From NCBI GenBank assembly GCA_023105745.1, contig JALGQZ010000018.1, forward strand, positions 12,165,338 to 12,229,337: a DNA stretch of 64,000 nucleotides. The letters are read 5' to 3'. Shown piece by piece: positions 12,847 to 25,960 of the stretch. Position numbers and translations under genes: made by a program. Origin of the DNA: Austropuccinia psidii (Eukaryota; Basidiomycota; Pucciniomycetes; Pucciniales; Sphaerophragmiaceae). Position 1 is the stretch's first letter; each line of letters opens with the position of its first letter. Below the pieces are notes generated by a model that was not told the origin of the DNA, made no database searches, and saw only the letters and a program-made list of their open reading frames with translations.

Positions 12847-12979
12847 AATTATTCAGAATGCACAACTTTTCTCTTGGTGAAAAACATTGAAGACCATTAA
12901 ACACAGAACTATCTTCACTCAGGCTTTTCCCTGGATGTTAAATCTGCCTTCTGGTTTAGTAATCTGGTTTCAACACCTT

Positions 12980-14247
12980 TTTACACAACCTCAATACTAT
13001 TAGTCCCACCACAATAGGAACACAAGACCTCCTTCAATCTCCTTTACTTTTCAGAACCCATCAGCTTGTAGTACTTATGCAAGAGTTTTTGATATCCTAA
13101 AATTCTTCTTATGACTTAATCTTTAATAGTTTTGAGAATGAGATGAACTTGACTTTAACAATGCAGTATTCTTTTCTTGGAAATGATTCTTCTCCTTCTA
13201 CCTCTGGTGGTACCTGGTATCAGGTTCCAGGGTAAAATCCATTAAGTCTTGAAGAGAATCATTTATTGAAGCCTGGGAGGAAAATTCATATGGTATAATG
13301 GAAGCTTAACCCTTCCTATAATGATGCATAAAAGCCCTTTCACCACAATCTCCAATTCTTGACCCCAATCATCTGAAATACACAATGTTGATGGGAGCAT
13401 GCCCTCCTTCCTTCATTTTTAAGGCATCCCACTCCACTTTTCAAAATTTATTTGGGTCTCCAAATAAAGAAAAGCCTTGGGACTTCAATAGTTCCCAGTT
13501 TTTGAGGAAGCAGCTTGTGTCTTGATTGGGAAGATAAGGCTCTATCCATTTTGCATCCCTTCCGATGAGAAATTAAGTGTAATAAAGAACTTTATTCTTG
13601 TCTTCAGAGAAATGTGCCTGATAATTATGGAAAAGAAGCTGGAAGTACTGGAGAGAAATTCTTAATTTGAAGGCTTTAGTCTCATAAAAGAGTTCTGGTG
13701 CCTTCATAGATGAAGTTTTGAAAGCTGGTGGTCTTGAAGCTTCTTGGAGATTTCCCATAGCTTTAGTCATCTGTTTCATGATGGCAAATAAAGATGTGTA
13801 ATACTTATTAGAAACAGACTGATTAGACTGGGCTATAGTTGGTCCTCCAGTACCTTCAGACACCCCCACAGCAGGAGCAACAACTTCATCACCATCAGAC
13901 TCTTTCTCTTCTACAGAATCCTCCCACTCCTCTCCACCATCTTCACTAAGACCTTTGAAAGTGCTCTTTGATATTCAAGGAAAGGCACCAAAAACTCCTG
14001 AAAAAGATCTTGATATTCTTGGACCTCTTCCTTCCTTCCTGGATGGTTCTGCTACTTCCATAATTGGTCCTCTGTCTAAATGGCCCTCAGCTGATGAACT
14101 GTTAGATTCCCAACAAGAGGCTCTCTTGGTGTTGGAGTAAGAACAGATTGAGTTCTTGCCTGAGATCTTATCTGTCTTGCAGGGGGTAAATGTTGGACAG
14201 GCATGATTTTCAGAATGAGATATAATTAAATGAACATAAGAAGTCAA
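12980..14247 (-). pseudogene. Element B gag
   Basis: Three collinear pieces on the minus strand. 14247-13975 aligns with the N-terminal gag of element A (N-L/H-L-D-R-G-P and M-E-V-x-x-P-S-R). 13869-13573 holds the capsid entry P-P-A-F-K-T-S-S-M-K-A-P-E and F-Q-L-L-F-H-N. Near 13020 a zinc-knuckle remnant reads C-x2-C-G-G-x-N-x-I-E, with the expected His replaced by Asn. Gag forms the particle that packages the element RNA. Frames are interrupted between the pieces. Confidence 0.78.
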
Positions 14248-14910
14248 AATTTGAGTATTAAAAGCTTGAGGAAAATTGACTATGAAAACTTGAAGTAAAA
14301 ATCAAGATCAATATCTTGAGGAAAAAATCAAAATCAATACATTTTTGATGTCAATAAAGAAATCAATGAATCTTGGAGAATTCAATAATGAGGTCTTTGA
14401 GAAATTCAATCAAATAAGTTAATTCTTGAGGGAAAAATTACTCAAAAAATCAAATCAAATCAATGAAGTCTTCAGGCCAAATCAATAGTGCAAATTAAAA
14501 ATCAATTATATGTCAAATAAATAAATCAAAATCAAATCAAATCAAAATCTTTTTTGAATAAAAATTCTTGAAGAATAAATCAAAATGAATCTTTATAAAT
14601 TAAGATTGTGTATGAAATGGATTTTGGAATCAATTCAAAAATCAAAATTAACCTGTGACCTGAATTAAAATTGAATGGGATAAAAATGACTAAAATGGTA
14701 AGCCAAAAAGCTTAGACAGAAAAAAATGATAGTTACTGAAAGAAATTTAACAAAGGAATATCAAAGTCTGAGAGCTAAAAATGATCTAAAACTGAGATAT
14801 TGGAAGGAGGTATTAAGAACATAGAAGCACCATGATTGATGAATCAATTTTTTTGCAAATAAAAAATAAAATGTGTAATGAAAGAATCAATTATGAGCTA
14901 ATTAATCTAA
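14248..14910 (-). other. Element B 5' leader and primer-binding region
   Basis: Non-coding leader. In sense orientation it is rich in TTGAT units (seen here as ATCAA, strongest at 14460-14660), as is the leader of element A. The first bases after the LTR (sense TTAGATTAATTAGC) resemble the putative self-primer site of element A. Confidence 0.6.
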
Positions 14911-16255
14911 TTTCATGGGAGCTCTTGCAAAAAAACTGGCCTGAAACTCAGGAATCAGGTCTCTCACTTGGTAGGCTCAAAAGGAATCAAGGAATTAGAA
15001 AAATAATTCAACTAGGAAAAATGTAGAAATAATAAGAAAGAAGCCAATGGCCAAAAGCCAAACAAGTAAGTCTTTATTAACTGTTTCAACCTTCCAGAAA
15101 AGGAACAATCAAATTATTAAAGCATATGACAACCAATATCCACCAAAAGGCAAAGAAAAAAGGTGAAAATGGCTGAATTAAAATATCAGTATTTAATTTC
15201 AAAATCAAAAGAAAAGAATGATAAAATACAGTAGGTTAATTCACTTGGGAAAAGTTCCAAGGGGATGAAATAGTGGCCAGTATATGTCAAGAGTTGGAAC
15301 ATTGAGCCTGGAGGGTTGAGACCCCAGCTGTATGAATAGTTTACAGCTGTATTTACTGTTTTGGGAAATGAACTGGGTACTTTCACAACCACAATATTTG
15401 ACTTGAATTGACCCAAAAGAGTCAATGCTATACATATTTTATCATTACAGCCTGTATGGATTAATTGAGTTGTCCAAGGAGTGTTGAAGGTTTGAAACCT
15501 TGAGAGCTCATGTGAATTACTGCCTCTTTGAAATATCCTTGAAAATCCTTTTCTAGTATTCCTTTGGGGAAATAGCTTTTGAATGGAAAAAGCCAATACC
15601 TGAATGGGACAGGTTATTGGTGTCCTTGAATGGCCTTTTTGTAGCTCTACTCATTACTCTCCATCTTGTAAGGATAGATTTCCTTGAATACCTTCCTTTG
15701 AAAACAGGATTGAGGGTTGGCAAGTTATTCCAGATGATGGATTTGGGGCCTGAAATTGGCCCCATTGGATTTCTGAACTCAAATGACAAATCATTCTGTG
15801 TGACACCATATTTGGCATTTGGGGTCTTCTTGGCCATTTTTACCAATATATGGTTTGGGACCCAAAAAGCTTGGCTCCCTTTGTCCTCAATGATTTTAGG
15901 AAAAAGGGGGCCTGGAGCATCCTATGGACTGTGGTCTGTAGTTTATGGTCTACAGACCACAGACCATAGTTCACAGCCTACAGGCCATAGTATTATAGTC
16001 CATAGGGGATCTCAATGGTCAAAAAAGGCCATTTTGGCCACAATCCCCATAGTGAAATTGTTCAGGCCAAAAGAGCTATAGCCCCCAGGCCCAATTCCAC
16101 TGGGTGTGCCTGCAGGGAAACAATTATTGAGCAGGTTCCAAGGGGCCAGTAAAACAGGATATTTCTCATGAGGCCATAATTGCCATGAGAAGGTGAGTAT
16201 GGCAAATTGACAATAAGACGGTTATGAAAAGGGATTGTTGTTTTTTCACCCATGG
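14911..16255 (-). mobile_element. 5' LTR of element B
   Basis: About 1345 bp, aligning with 5408-6709 plus 8508-8522. The edge near 14911 is diverged (10 of 14 terminal bases match the family terminus), and the other edge stops about 8 bases short of the expected end, abutting element C at 16255/16256. A strong local inverted repeat lies near 15935-15975 ('gtctgtag ... ctacagac'). Confidence 0.8.
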
Positions 16256-19199
16256 GGGGTATTTTCTATTGTTTGAAGAAATGTTGAGCTTGAAACTCCT
16301 TTTATTATTTCTTGGAAAAATGCTAAATCAAGAATGGTTGGAGATCTTAGAGCAGTGAATACCTACACAGCTCCAGATAGGTAACAAATTCCTAGAATCC
16401 AAGAAACCTTGACCACATTGGCTAAAGCCAAGTATACAACCTCAATGTATTCATTGAAAGGCTTTTATCAGAATTTCTGGACACCAAAAACCAAGAAATT
16501 ACTTAGAATTATCCCTCACTTTGGTATTTATGAGTATCTGAGAATGCCATTTGGTATTAAAAACTCTCCATCTCGTTATCAAAGAACGATGAATACTATC
16601 CTTCCCACAGTATTTTTAAAATTAATATTTATTATATGATAATATGTTTAGACTAATGGTCTTTGCCCCTTGAAGGACTTTCAAGACTATTAGACAAAGT
16701 TTCAGAATTGAAGTTTAATATTGCACTTAAGAAATTCAATTTTGGCATTGAAGAAGTAAAAGCACTTGTGCATATTGTTTCTGGCTTAATCTTAGTTATT
16801 AAAAAAGAAGTGGAAGCATCGTTAGTTAAGAAAATAACCCAGAATCAAAAAGAAATTATTTCTTTTCTTGTATTTTCCTTTTATTGCAGGAAGCACCTGA
16901 AAGATGCTGAAATTCTAGACAACTTACTCTATGGAATCCATGATTGACATACAGTATTTGAGACTACCCAAGAAAAGATTAGAGCATGTTAGTAGATAAT
17001 GAAGTCCCTTAAAAAAGCACCTGTACTCCTTATTCATGACTGTAATATACCCTTCAAACTGTACATTGATTCATGAGAAGATAGTTTAGGGCGTCCCTAA
17101 ACCAAGTCCAAATTATTGATGACAAACCAACAGGAGTACCAGTTTGTTTTATCTCAAGACAAATCAAACCAACAGAGGACATATATGGTGCAACCTAAAT
17201 GTAATGCTTGTGCTTGGTATGGGCACTTTAGAAATTACACTATCATCTTGATGGAAGTGTTTTTGAAGTGATAAGTTACTGTAATTCAGTAAACTCACTC
17301 CTGAGCATGAAAGCCCCCAACAGACACATGTTGAGATGGAAAATAGCCATTAAAAAAATATAAATTAAATATGAAAATAGTTTCTGAAGAAGCAAATATA
17401 AATAAGAACTCTGATGGACTTAGCAGGTGGGGACTAGCAAATAGGTCTGATGTGCCAGCTTATGAATTTCTAGAAGCAGAACCACAGACCCCAATTGAAG
17501 GAATTAAACTAAATGTTATTGGGACTGAATTTGCTAAAGAAGTAAAAGAGTAATACAATAAATACAAGGATTTCCATATTTTAACATCATTACTGTATGT
17601 AGACTGCAAATACACATCTTTGGTTAATTCATTGGAGGAAATATAGAAAACCTCCTATTCCAAAGGAATATTTCACTTTTTTGATATCATAATATATTAC
17701 AGAACTAAAATTCCTTGTGTTATGACATTATGCAGTAGATTAATTAACAGTACCATTCTCCATGCATGTCATGATAGCAGCTATTACAGACACCTTTCAG
17801 AGGAAAGTTAAATTGAAAAATTGAAGAATTTTCATGGTGGCCATCTTGGAGAAAAGATATTATTCAATATTTCAATACTTGTAACAGATGTCAAAATGAA
17901 CAAAGAGCACAGGAAAGAATTTTAGACTTATTATTATTATGCAAGACCAAAACTCTCCTTGGGAAGTTGTTCACATGGATTGGTGCAAAGCACTACCTCC
18001 AAGGGGGTGAAAAGAGTTATAATTCTTTCTTAGTCACTGTAGCCAGATATAGAAAGACTCCAATATTATTACCATTTCATAACAATGACAGTGCTATGGA
18101 ATCAGCTTTCCGCCTCTATACTAGAGTTCTTTCTCATACAGGGTTATTTAAGAATATCATCAGTGGAAGAGACCCCAAGTTCAAATCTGCACTTTGGACC
18201 AATATTCACTGATTGTTTGTGGCCAAGTTATCATTTTCTACAGAATACCACCCTTTAACTGATGGGATATCAGATAAAATGGTTCCAAATTTTGAAGACA
18301 TGATAAGGAGATTCTGTGCCCATGGCTTACAGATCAAAGATTCAGGTGGCTTTACCCATGACTTTTGCACCTTAATATGTGAATTAGAATTGGTATATAA
18401 GATATCTGTTCTCTCTTCCACAGGTCAAACTCCTTTTATATCAGAAAAATCATGCAATAAAAGACTCCCAGCAGACACACTGGGAAATACTTTATTGATA
18501 TTCATCCTAAATCTTCCAGCTTCAAGATGATTCTTGATAAAGTGAAAACCCACACAAAATCAAGCATAGATAATGCTTTTGAATATGGAAAATAGAGATG
18601 GCACAAGACTTCAAAGTGGAGGAATTAGGTTTAGTTTCAACCTTAAATTTTAATAATGTTAAAGTCCCAAAGAAACTTAAAAACTCTTATGTAAGACCGT
18701 TTTTTATTGTTTCCTTACATGGAGCTAATGTAGTTCAAGTTGAGTTGAGTGGTGAATTGAAAAAAACCACTCCACCTTTCCAGTCAGCCTTATTAAATGT
18801 TATCAACCAGCTGATAAAGAATTCTTTCCTTGAAGGGCTCCCACTCCTTTGACTTTACCATCAGTGGAACATAATTGTTACAAAAATAAAAATACAGTCA
18901 TTAAAGAGAGGAGACTTAGGTGTCAAAGTCAAAGATAATATCTTGTCAGATATAGAAACCCAGTACATGAAGATTAATGGATGACAGAATCAGACATAGC
19001 TGACTAAGATAAACATTCAAGAAGATTTAGGAATGAAAGAAGCCCATAAGTCTGAATATACCTATTAATGTTCTTTAATTACTTGATCTTAGTAATATGA
19101 ATAGGCTGGAAAGTGGACATTAACCCTGATTTGGCCATTTGTTAATTTTGAGCTCACTAATAAAGCTGTAGTACAATTTTATTTCTTGGTGGGAGGGAA
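16256..19199 (+). pseudogene. Element C: 3' half of a D-family Ty3 pol
   Basis: From about 16270 the sequence aligns with element D from about 39060 on. RT: 16409-16639 (T-S-M then K-G-F-Y-Q-N, G-I-Y-E-Y-L-R-M-P-F-G-I-K-N-S-P), with the Y-I-D-D region lost to stops; then 16663-16947. RNase H/connection: about 16990-17420, ending with N-S-D-G-L-S-R-W. Integrase: about 17590-18530, with I-I-S-G-R-D-P-K-F (expected S-D-R-D, so the second catalytic Asp is lost) and Y-H-P-L-T-D-G; a single in-frame TGA (18210-18212) separates two halves in the same frame. 18598-18852 carries the C-terminal S-T-L-N-F-N-N-V-K-V-P-K-K-L. A chromodomain may follow but is unreadable. Gag and protease are absent. Confidence 0.85.
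19188..19199 (+). other. Polypurine tract of element C
   Basis: GGTGGGAGGGAA directly upstream of the 3' LTR, identical to the tract of element D at 42015-42026. Confidence 0.8.
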
Positions 19200-19594
19200 A
19201 GTGAGCCTTGAGGTATATTTTACATACCCAAATAGGCCACAATTAATAGCAAAATACCTTTAAAACTATGCATAACCCATAAGTAATGAATATATCCAAA
19301 ATTCATCATTTTTGACTCAATAAAAGATGAACAATGGTTTTGTTTGTACCTGAATACATGAATCTAAGGTCAGATTTGGATTCTACACAAAAATACACCT
19401 GGGTTATCTGCATAAGGTGAATAAGCTTACATTAACTCTATGAGGTGGTAATATGGAAAATAATTTAAGTCCACATCATCAATACCACATAAAAGAATTT
19501 TAAGAACTTTTTTTCTCAATTTCATGCCAAATTAACCATAATGTGAGAAATTCTACGTTACATATACACTAAGAATGGTGTTATGCATGTTTTG
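19200..19594 (+). mobile_element. Truncated 3' LTR of element C (D family)
   Basis: Begins AGTGAGCCTTGAGG (first base T to A compared with D) and follows the D LTR through 'acatatacactaaga' until about 19594. The match then stops abruptly, about 1.5 kb short of a full LTR. Confidence 0.8.
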
Positions 19595-22379
19595 GTCAGA
19601 ACTTGGAGCATGTGTCTCATTCCTACACCAAAACTACACCTCTGACCATCTAATACCTCTCAAGTCTTATTTTTTAATTAGGAGATCCAGATAATATAAA
19701 TAGATGTCATCTTTCACATATTTTTGCAAGAATCAAGGAGCAAGCTCCAACATTCTAGGATCACAACTTTCCCCAAGATAGCAAGATATCTAAGGTAGAC
19801 TTAGTTTATTAATAGTTAAAAGCTTAGTAGCTTAGTATTACTAAGGAATAGTAGTAAAACTATGTTGTAAAGAATATTCTTAATAGTTATAGTAAAATAT
19901 TATTATACAGAGGTTCTTGAAGAAATATTCTTAGCACTACATCCATTAGCTTTATTATTAGTGTTGATATCAAAAGAATAATTATACTCAACATAAAACC
20001 AAAAAAAGTATTTTCATCAGTCTTATCAAAGAACCATGGTCCTGTTATGAATATCTCACCAAAATTGGTGAAATTATTTTTCCAAATAAACAAAAAAATT
20101 TAAGACTTGACTTTATTTTAAAAGAATATTCTTATAGAAAGAGAATTATTATTCCTTACTTTGTTTACAATATTAGCTCTAAATCTTGGTTTTGATTATA
20201 GTGTTATTGATAAGTCTTATTTAGAAAATACTGGAAAGTATCTTCCATTTTTCAAAGCTACTAATCTTCTTCTATTTTTGGATTAACTGTAGGTGGACTA
20301 TTTAGTTTTATTTTAATGGAAAGCTAAGTATTCTGGAACCCATGTATACAAATTTGCATGTATATTGGTTAATTCTGAAATTTACAACATATTTTCCAAT
20401 AATATACCCAACAAGGTATTTCTGTATTTCATCCCACACCAAAAGGAGCTCCCAAAACAGTATTAAGTACTATTATTGAGCTTCACAAATACTCCAATCC
20501 AAACTTTGAAATAAATCATTCTTTATTGAAAGATTCTGTGCAATGTGTATTTCTACACACAAAAGGGTGTGTATTTACAGTCTTTTTGGCTCTTTTTTCA
20601 TTTGAAAGCTAGGCCAACTTTCGTCTTTTTTGTCCTGTTGGAAAAAATCTCAAGGCTGTGCATTCAAAATCTTGGTTAATTTTCTTTTCACATCATTCAT
20701 TTTTGTTCCTGCATTTATATGTAATTTGGAATGTGTATGGAGTTTCTCATGAACAAAGGTAATTTTGGTGTTATCGAATTAAAGTAGCTTTGCAAATTTA
20801 TCTTTTGAGCTTGTTTTCAACAGAATTTCTGCACATATATGTATTTCATTTGGATTTTGATGTATAATTCATGGGTTCATTATTCCAATTTCAATATTTA
20901 TGTTATGCATTTATGGATTGGTATGGAGATAGAGTGGGTTTAAACTTAAAATATTCTTTTCTTTTTGATTTACTCTTACATTTCATTTATTTTTTAGTGA
21001 AAGAAAAAATTTTAATCCCTCTTTTATGGGCTCTTTAACATCATATATATTGTGATATTTATGAATAACATTTTGCTATAAATCACATCTTATGGATTGC
21101 TTGCATTTATATTATTCCTCCATTTGAATATATATGTTATCTTTTATGTATTCAAAAGTTTTTTATTTATTTTTTCTTTGTGCATTTTAGGTATTAAGCT
21201 TTTAAATCTCAATAAATTAATAGACCAGGTTTCATTTTTGACATGAAATGGGCCTGAAACCAAATCAAAAATTATCATATACCACAAACTGAGAAGTGGT
21301 GATATATATCGGTTAACAACTGAGATAAGCCTGTTGAGTTACTATTGAAGCTTTGACATATTTATTTGGAGTTTTTGTAATTTTAATTTAATTTTCATTC
21401 AAGGATTAAACTTTCTGTATTTTGTTCCTTCCAGAAAAGGAATCAACTTTTAATATTACTTTCCATCCCTTTCAGCCTTTAGTCCCAACTAAAGCACATT
21501 CATGGAATCATTCTACCATGAATGATGCTTTCAGAACAGCTCCATAGTAATATTCTTACCAAGAAAACACAGCCTATCCATATATATGAATAAAAAATCC
21601 TTCCTCTTTCAAAATGCAACATTTCTATTCAGATGGATAAGACTTTACATCAATATCAAAAAATTTGTTTTTTATTAAGAATTAATTATTCAAAGAACTT
21701 AAATATTACCTTTCAAATACATTAGATTTTGTTATTTTACAGGAACAATATTAGATTTCTATTTTTCTCATTTTCCTTCAATAGTTAACCCATTTCCTGG
21801 TGTAGGACACCTACAAAAGAATTAATTTATTTTTTATATTTCAAATGAATAAAAACAATTCAATCTCAAGGTAATTCACTAACCTCTTGTAAAAATTTTG
21901 GAGTACTCATGAGCCCCTTTGAATGTAGCCACTAAACAACTGATAAGATAGCTTGGTTGGATATTTCAAACTCAAAAATAGAGGCTAAAAAGGCTAAAAA
22001 TATTTGTAGCTTTGACCCAATCAATAAAAGGAATAAAAAATTATATTAATCTTGATATTATCTAAATTCTTTCAATTAATAGCCATTTAAGCTTTCATAT
22101 ATTATAGTTCCTGGCATGGTAATTACTCTATTGCAAACACAGATCATCTTAAATCAATAAAAGCATCAAGTGCAAATACCTTCTGTTTAAGGTGAGAATA
22201 GAAGCCATTAACCAAATAAAATATAGGTAATTAATCCATTACTAATAATATGTACTATTCCTTTCCCTATATCTCAAACTTTTGCTTATATACCTGTGGT
22301 TGAAGATTTGCAATCCCTGATTGAGTCTAAAAATGCTTTACCAGGCTTTGAACCCCTTGTCTTTGAGTTGAAGGCTTGA
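19595..22379. other. Unassigned region, possibly another LTR-type insertion
   Basis: The sequence interrupts a D-family LTR. Near 19690-19765 there is a TATA-like 'ataatataaatagatg', then 'aaggagcaagctcc', which resembles a transcription-start region, but no matching copy or ends were found. The minus-strand frame 20093-19887 encodes a hydrophobic 68-residue peptide with no recognisable family. Nothing else is supported to 22379. Confidence 0.4.
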
Positions 22380-22481
22380 TTCAAGATGTGTATATAGAAC
22401 TCTTGATAATATTACTATTAATCAAGAGTATTATGACTGTTGCTATGAAATATAATAAATAAATCTATTATAGCCATAATT

Positions 22482-22510
22482 AAATATTTATTTATTTATT
22501 TATTTATTTC
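22482..22510. repeat. ATTT microsatellite
   Basis: About six to seven TTTA units inside LTR H, absent at the matching place in the D LTRs. Confidence 0.8.
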
Positions 22511-23799
22511 TTTTACTTGTTATACACTACTAGTGATTATAGCAGTAAGCAGTAACTGTCTACTAGAATAAGCTACAAGAAGTATAAATAATAAAAGTTC
22601 TTATTAAAAGAATATAAAATTATTTTCATGTATAATTATCTTTTACAAGAATAATTATAAATATAATTCTTGAAGGAAACTATTACTTGAAAAAACGTTT
22701 AAGAATCAATGGAAAACACACACTAATACCTAAGTAATACCTTGATAAAAATTGGCACACTTATTTGACAGATTATTCGTGGGTTTAAAAGACCAAAATT
22801 GAGTTATAACAGTGATACAGAAATATAAAAGTTAAATACTATTTTTAATAGTATATTTTGATGATTTCCCATCTTTCTTATTTATTCTGAAAGAATAAAA
22901 GCACTTAAGAAATTTTCTAACTTATACTTGTTGGTACTAATGATATGGTTTAATAATAGGATGATTTGGAAAAAGCAGACATAGGAGGCCTCTTTTAAGT
23001 CAACAACAGCTCACAGAAATTTTTCACGAAGCAAACTAGAGAACAAATTAGTGATAAATAAGCTATCTGCTTTTGATTATGTATTACATTCTTGTTGTCG
23101 CATAAGATTAGTATAATTACCTAATTAAGTCATTTTACATGACTACCAACCCAATTATGGCTAACAAATAAATGAGTAAAAGCTTTAAGTCTTCTTTTAT
23201 TTCAAAATACTCATTGATTTCTCAATTTTATCAATTTTATTGCAAATTTCATAACAGGTTGTGCTTTCTATGAATTTTTGAAGATTCAGTGTTTTATGTG
23301 GAATAATTAACAATGAACTGTAAGGAAAACTTTCAATTTGAACTGTGAGCTCATATTTATTTATTTTTCTTATATGTAATATACCTTTCTTCATTAGTCC
23401 TGAAATCTGAATAAATATTGATTAATATTTGTATTTTTAATGAATTCTTGAATTTTTCACCTTATTTCTATGCAGAAAAGCAAATACTCAGTAATACCTG
23501 GTGGCCATGAGGTAACTTCATGGATACTGGTACCAAAAGGTTTTTAATTACTATTTTTGGGCTTATCCATAAAAAAACTGATAATTGGCATGCTTAAAGC
23601 AGTCATAGTGGCTCATTGACTCCTTGTCATGTCAAAATAGCACCTTTTTTGCTATTTTCTCATGATTTAATTGGACTTTAACCTGGTAACCAAGTTAAAA
23701 AAGATGTTTTAGAATACAAATTATTCCAAGATAAGACATAGATTCAACCTTTGGATCTTACCATGCCTAAGAGACCTCACAAGGTGTGTACTCTGGCTC

Positions 23800-25960
23800 T
23801 GTGAGGTTTGTCTATAAAACTCTTGATAATAGTAACAATATCAAGAGTACTATGACTGTCCTCAGTAGAAGAATATAATATAATAAAGTATTATAACCAC
23901 AAATTTAAATATAATTATCAAAAATAATTATAGAAAAATAATAAATTTAATTATTATTATGAAATATAATAATAATGAAAAATATAATAATTATAATTAA
24001 TTATAATTATTCTATTATTGTTATAGTCACTGACAACTATAGCAATAAGAAGTGTAAAGCTCTTAATGAGACAATTACACATGTAAAATATAAATATTAA
24101 ACCACTTATGAATAATATAAATATTATTTATAAGAGAATTAAAACACACACTGTGCAGAAATAATCCTTATAGAAAAATTCTATACAAAAAAACTAATAA
24201 TAGATAAAAAAAGATATAGAATTCTAGAGAAAACTCACTTATAATATTTATTTAATACAACAAGTAAAACAACAACCGTTATTATATTAAATAATAATTA
24301 TAAGTTAAAAACCCACCAAAAATAAATTTTTTAAAAGATAAAACATTTTCCTATAATAAAAAATATGATTAAAGAGTTTTGAGAGGAATTTGTGGATTTT
24401 AAAAGATATTTTAAAGACAATGATTTTATAAAATAAAATATATTATAGATGATTACAAAAGTTAATCTAATTTCTATGATTTCAATTCTTCAATTTTAGA
24501 TGTATAAAGAATAAAATACTTAAGAAATAATTCCAAAATAAGATTTTATATATAATAAACCTTTACCTGTTTAAATGTCTAATATAATTAAATTGATAAT
24601 GATGATGGACAAAAACAGTGATGAAAATACTCTTTTTATGTCTACAGAGAAACGCTCATTATTAATAATGAATATAGAGGGCGTGCTGAGGTCAAAACTG
24701 AAAAACCATGCTTAAAAATAAAGTTCTTAACTTAAGGCAACTTATTTTTACATCCAATTTAAAGTTACCAGTGTTATTCTTAACTCCAAGTTACTTTAAT
24801 CCTCATTTAAACTAATTATTTCAAGTTTTGATATAAAATAAGCTTAGTTATATCAAAGTTTATCACATGAACAACTTAAAAACAGAGTTTCAAGCAGAAA
24901 TCTCTTAAAATTAATTTTTAATTAATTTTTTAAAGAAATTATAGTTTTCTTTGAGCTTAATTAAAAGAGTAAATTTCCAGGCTAATTACCCAGGAAGTTC
25001 ATTTATAACAGATTTATTTTATACATAGATAATATCAAATTGTAAGCTGTGTTAAATTTTCAAGCAAATCCATTAAGAATTGGAGTTTTAATGAATTTTT
25101 GAAGTTATTGCTATTTCTCCACGTAAAATAGCAATACACACTAAACCTTAACTTTTGATAAGGTTTTAATGCTTGTAACCTTAAAGTTTTAAGCTTAATT
25201 AAGTTTTGAAAGTTCTTAAAACCTTAATTTCAAGCCTGCATATAGGGATTTACTCTGTGGCAGCTTGAAATTCCTGTACAATTTGGGATAAAACCAGTTT
25301 AAACTCTAAGGTTGGATCAAAGTCTAATCTTGAAGTTTAAATAATGTTGAAAATCCTCCAATACAGGTGGACAACCTTAATTGAATCCTTGCAGATCCAA
25401 AAATCTTGATACCCCAGCTCTATTTGGTCTTTTTCCTTTGTCCCACCTTTTTGTGTGGATTTTGCCCTTTTATTTCTTTAAAGCCATACTATGGCCTTAA
25501 ACACTTTTAAATTGATCTCACGCAGGATTTACATTCTGTATGGCAAATCCTTATCCAATGAAGTAAATATACACAACACCTCAATTTTAACTAAAATTTT
25601 TGTAAGCTTGCATAAACCTTATGCAACTTTAAATTTAAGCTTATTTAAGCTTAAATTTAACAATTTAAAAAAATGTTAAAAAAAGTTACATTAGTACTGG
25701 GAATTTTTTAAATTTTCCAATAACATAAGAAATAAGTATTTTTGGGTGTAACACCCTATGGGTGTACCCTAGGTTATTTTTGGTGTAGAATCCAAAAATG
25801 AAATAATATTGATAACTTTGTTTATCCAAAAAAAGTTATACTTATTTTCTGTTATTTTTTATTTTAAATTCAATTAAAAATTCTGTTAAGGACAAATTTA
25901 ACTCTGTATAAAGTCATTTGTGGCCTTATGGGTATGTTATACATACCTCACAGGCTCACA
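23800..25960 (-). mobile_element. Solo LTR, family G, with perfect target duplication
   Basis: The 2161-bp block is bounded by TGTGAGGTTTGTC at 23800 and GGCTCACA at 25960. It is flanked by perfect GGCTC duplications (23795-23799, 25961-25965). It aligns end to end, in opposite orientation, with the copy at 52481-56605 once that copy's nested insert is removed. It contains no coding region; the frames at 25491-25679 and 25918-26130 are chance. Confidence 0.92.
24670..24693 (-). promoter_or_regulatory. Conserved TATA-like box of family G LTR
   Basis: In sense orientation it contains AGCACGCCCTCTATATTC. The 24-base block differs at one position from the other G copy (53779-53802). It keeps a CpG in otherwise CpG-poor DNA. 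A core promoter role is inferred from the TATA-like element. Confidence 0.45.

Larger units (their letters stand above)
5408..16255 (-). mobile_element. Element B: decayed chromodomain Ty3 retrotransposon, full length
   Basis: Two related LTRs (5408-8522, split, and 14911-16255) flank a minus-strand internal region that reads, from high to low coordinate: leader, gag, protease, reverse transcriptase, RNase H, integrase, chromodomain. This is the order of Ty3 chromoviruses. A polypurine tract abuts the 3' LTR. Removing the nested F solo LTR leaves about 9 kb. Reading frames are broken repeatedly, so it cannot be autonomous. No target duplication is seen: the last about 8 bases of the 5' LTR appear to be missing where it meets element C. 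It is related to element A but clearly more diverged. Confidence 0.85.

Noticed and set aside
19887..20093. Hydrophobic 68-residue frame that might hint at a mitochondrial insert
   Set aside because: No recognisable mitochondrial protein motif, short length, and AT-rich DNA yields hydrophobic frames by chance.
23197..23394. Minus-strand 65-codon frame
   Set aside because: Lies in LTR H and has no motif; DNA is shared with non-coding D LTRs.
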